Shown here: piece by piece, positions 62,105-64,000 of the stretch
How positions within the stretch are numbered: the stretch's first letter is position 1
Layout of the letters: each line of letters opens with the position of its first letter
Origin: Verrucomicrobiota bacterium
GTDB taxonomy: Bacteria; Verrucomicrobiota; Verrucomicrobiia; CAIQCK01
DNA length: 64,000 nt
Reading direction: 5' to 3'
Assembly: GCA_026397915.1 (NCBI GenBank)
Contig: JAPLTX010000023.1
Coordinates: forward strand, 1 to 64,000
Translations under genes and position numbers: made by a program
The notes under the pieces: generated by a model
The model's database searches: none
What the model was told of the DNA's origin: nothing
What the model saw: the letters and a program-made list of their open reading frames with translations, nothing else

Positions 62105-62335
62105 TCCAAGCCCCGGAGCCTGACCCTGCATCGTCCGCATACCATCCTGCGGCATCCGGCAGCAACGATGCAGCGCCCGGGTGCATCATTGTAACATCCG
62201 GCTTCCACCCTGCATCGTCCGGCTGCCATGCTGTAATGGCTTCTTCCGCCACTGAAACGCCTTTTTATATGGCTGTAACGGCTTTCTCTGCTACTGAAAC
62301 ACCTTTTTCCACCACTGTAACCATTACAGAGGCAC
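62105..62335. repeat. Tandem array 2 of degenerate 21-bp units
   Basis: Eleven consecutive 21-base units without indels (starts 62105, 62126, 62147, 62168, 62189, 62210, 62231, 62252, 62273, 62294, 62315). Early units are GC-rich around CTGCATCGTCCGGC; from 62231 they become T-rich and alternate CTGTAA and CTGAAA openings, a 42-base super-period. It lies in the 507-base gap 62085-62591; the rest of that gap (62336-62591) shows only the doubtful frame to 62481 and nothing after it. Confidence 0.88.
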
Positions 62336-62481
62336 AAAAAGATGTTACAGATGTGGAAGAAGTCATTTCATTGAGCCAACAAGGCGCAGCAGCCATGCGA
62401 AAAGCCGCTGCATCGGCTGGAAAAGAGAAAACCGTGCCCTTCCCGGATGAAACATCCCCCACAATTGCCGCCGCACAATAA
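62236..62481 (+). CDS. Doubtful 81-residue frame starting in array 2
   Basis: ATG 62236 opens MASSATETPFYMAVTAFSAT, a 14-residue repeat (SATETPF), and continues past the array into a hydrophilic helical part (EAQKDVTDVEEVISLSQQGA, MRKAAASAGKEKT). The frame is open upstream through the array back into the isomerase gene. No Shine-Dalgarno. Could be a small repeat protein or chance openness. Confidence 0.25.
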   Translation: MASSATETPFYMAVTAFSATETPFSTTVTITEAQKDVTDVEEVISLSQQGAAAMRKAAASAGKEKTVPFPDETSPTIAAAQ

Positions 62482-62591
62482 CCATCCGCCACTCCCGCCA
62501 GCCAGAAAGCAGTTCCTCAACCGCGCCCAGTCGGGATACATGAAGATACAGGTCCGCCCTCAGACCCGCCAGACCTCACGCCCGCCCAAAG

Positions 62592-64000
62592 TCACCCTTC
62601 ACACTTCGCGAGAGTCGCGAGGGCTTCTTGGAGGCCGGGCGAGCCGAGCTTGGTGTAGATATCCACCGCGCGCCGGGCGTAGGGCAGCCCTTCCGGCTTC
62701 TTCCCCTGCCGGGCCAAGGCTTTGGCGATGCGCTGGCAGTTTGAGGCGATCAACTCTTGGCGGCCCACCTTTTCGGACAAAGGCAGTGCCTCGCGGGCCA
62801 AAGCCTCGGCACCCGGCCAATCTTCCCGATCCAAGGCCAACTCAGCCAGATTGCCCATGCAGATAGCCACGCCCTCTGCGTTACCGACCACGCGGTCCAC
62901 CCGCAGCGCCTCGCGATAATCCCTCTCCGCCGCCGCGAAATCGCCGGAGAGATGCTCAGCACCGGCGAGGTCGTTCAAGGCGATGGCCACGTCCACGCTC
63001 GAGGCGGACAAACTGCGATACAATTCTAGCGCCTCGCGGTAGGCGGCGATGGCGGCGGTGTAATCCTTCTTCAAATGATGTCCGATGCCCCGCAACTGGA
63101 TGGCGGTGGAACGCTCGCGGACACCGGCCTTGGCCTTGCGCCAGTGCGCCGCCGCCCGGTCGGCACAGGCCAGCACCTCGTCCGCCTGCTGGCGCAGAGA
63201 GTGAATCATGCCCGCGTGATAGGCCCGCCAGCCAGCCTTGTCGTAATCGCCGGCCGCCACAGCCCTGGTTTCCGCCTGCTGGTTGAGCGAGAGCCATTCA
63301 TCCCAGCGGCCCGTGAAGTTAAGGAAGGCGCCGAGTGCATCGCATACGGTCTGGAGCCGATCATTCGGCCCGGCGAGGAAGAGCGGCAAGGCCGGGGCCA
63401 CCGTGGACCAGCCAGCATCAAGCACCGGGAAACGATCGTGCTTCTCCCAACCGTTCTCCACGATCAGCGCAAAGGCGCGGTTCTCCAGCCGGCTGCCGGT
63501 TTCCCTGACGACTTCGGGCCGTTTGCGCCGCAGGAACTCGGCGACCATCGGCACGAGGGCGAAGGCTTCCTCCTCCTGGTCGGGAACGACGAGCGAGCGG
63601 TTGGCGAGACTGCCCAAGGCGGTCCCGGCCGGTTCCTTCTTGAGGCCGGCCACCCCGGCGATGTGCTCCACCTTCGCCGGCAGGGTGAAGTAGGTGAGGC
63701 CGCAGAGCACCCGCGTCTCCTCCGGAGTGAACTCCTCCACGAGATCGCCGAAGACGAACTCCAGCGGATCATTGTCCTTCGGGCAGGTGGTCAGAAAGGC
63801 AAGCGCGTCGGTGAAGGTGCGGCAACTGCCGCGGCCCAGTTGCCCCGCCACCCAGTGCAGGAGCAGCGGATTGCCGCCGGTCTGCGTGTGGAGGGCGATG
63901 CGCTCGGCCTCGCTGGTCTTCGCGAGCAGCGGATTGTGCAAGGCAAGGTCGGCAAGGATTCTCAGTGCTGTCTCTGGGTCGAGTTTCTGCAATGGAATCA
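62592..64000 (-). CDS. C-terminal part of a STAND-type protein with TPR repeats (start outside window)
   Basis: 469 residues seen; the frame runs off the window end. The first 190 residues look like the lid and winged-helix part of a STAND/NB-ARC-like NTPase: ALHTQTGGNPLLLHWVAGQL, LVEEFTPEETRVLCGLTYFT and ALVPMVAEFLRRKRP. From about 215 there are at least five TPR-like helical pairs (GDYDKAGWRAYHAGMIHSLR, KKDYTAAIAAYREALELYRS, GDFAAAERDYREALRVDRVV, REDWPGAEALAREALPLSEK). The P-loop lies beyond the edge. Such proteins act as signal-transducing or defence-related scaffolds; a role in defence cannot be decided here. Confidence 0.75.
   Translation of the reverse strand, partial: IPLQKLDPETALRILADLALHNPLLAKTSEAERIALHTQTGGNPLLLHWVAGQLGRGSCRTFTDALAFLTTCPKDNDPLEFVFGDLVEEFTPEETRVLCGLTYFTLPAKVEHIAGVAGLKKEPAGTALGSLANRSLVVPDQEEEAFALVPMVAEFLRRKRPEVVRETGSRLENRAFALIVENGWEKHDRFPVLDAGWSTVAPALPLFLAGPNDRLQTVCDALGAFLNFTGRWDEWLSLNQQAETRAVAAGDYDKAGWRAYHAGMIHSLRQQADEVLACADRAAAHWRKAKAGVRERSTAIQLRGIGHHLKKDYTAAIAAYREALELYRSLSASSVDVAIALNDLAGAEHLSGDFAAAERDYREALRVDRVVGNAEGVAICMGNLAELALDREDWPGAEALAREALPLSEKVGRQELIASNCQRIAKALARQGKKPEGLPYARRAVDIYTKLGSPGLQEALATLAKCEG

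Noticed and set aside
1..64000. Prophage or integrative element
   Set aside because: No integrase, transposase, capsid, portal or att-like direct repeat was found; the glycosyltransferase/LamG operon alone is not enough.

Overview
This window is a GC-rich bacterial chromosome segment. It most likely comes from Verrucomicrobiota: secreted carbohydrate-active enzymes are dense, there are DUF1080, DUF6448 and Xylose-isomerase-like TIM-barrel genes, poly-serine linkers join LamG domains, Tat leaders sit on sugar enzymes, Shine-Dalgarno sites are often weak, and short palindromic or heptanucleotide repeats are scattered through it. The phylum is an inference from gene content; no rRNA gene or other phylogenetic anchor was read. 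No tRNA, CRISPR array, transposase or phage gene was found.

Layout. 1-262: 3' end of a small protein with an FN3-like C-terminus. 385-6185 (minus): a sensory operon of binding lipoprotein, hybrid kinase, Hpt, receiver and outer-membrane channel, i.e. a complete His-Asp-His-Asp relay. 6305-17674: polysaccharide breakdown and export genes (beta-helix protein, GH28, TIM-barrel isomerase, GH3, APC permease, exported O-methyltransferase, TauE/SafE, lectin-like/HEAT protein). 17811-24946: a 1.2-kilo-residue secreted alpha-toroid protein, lipoate ligase, M42 peptidase and PEP carboxykinase. 25103-34321 (minus): a tightly packed operon of two glycosyltransferases, serine-linker proteins, an FN3-like protein preceded by a 21-bp periodic repeat array, an anchored protein and a giant LamG/transglutaminase-like protein. 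34729-43293: isomerase, membrane spermidine synthase-like protein, GH116, octaheme cytochrome c, cupin and DUF6448. 43505-48130: RsbU-type phosphatase, PAS/GAF kinase and receiver. 48152-52917: pectate lyase-like protein, thrS with a coiled-coil insertion, cupin. 53206-58120: TetR, adaptor and RND pump operon. 58177-64000: DUF4013, PLP enzyme, DUF1080, isomerase, a second 21-bp array, and the C-terminal part of a STAND/TPR protein.

Main observations. (1) Two independent arrays of degenerate 21-bp units without indels (28923-29141 and 62105-62335) share a core that reads as a D-D-A-G heptapeptide on the minus strand. One array is in the 5' leader of an FN3-like gene whose paralogue end lies at the window start. 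(2) Palindromic and heptanucleotide repeats have entered coding sequences in frame in at least three genes (17811-21404, 37389-40316, 58949-60250). (3) thrS lacks the TGS domain and carries a low-GC coiled-coil insertion of about 75 residues.

Start codons: several genes use GTG or TTG, often in 4-bp GTGA/ATGA/TTGA overlaps. Where a longer frame existed I chose starts by signal peptide, Shine-Dalgarno or overlap and say so.
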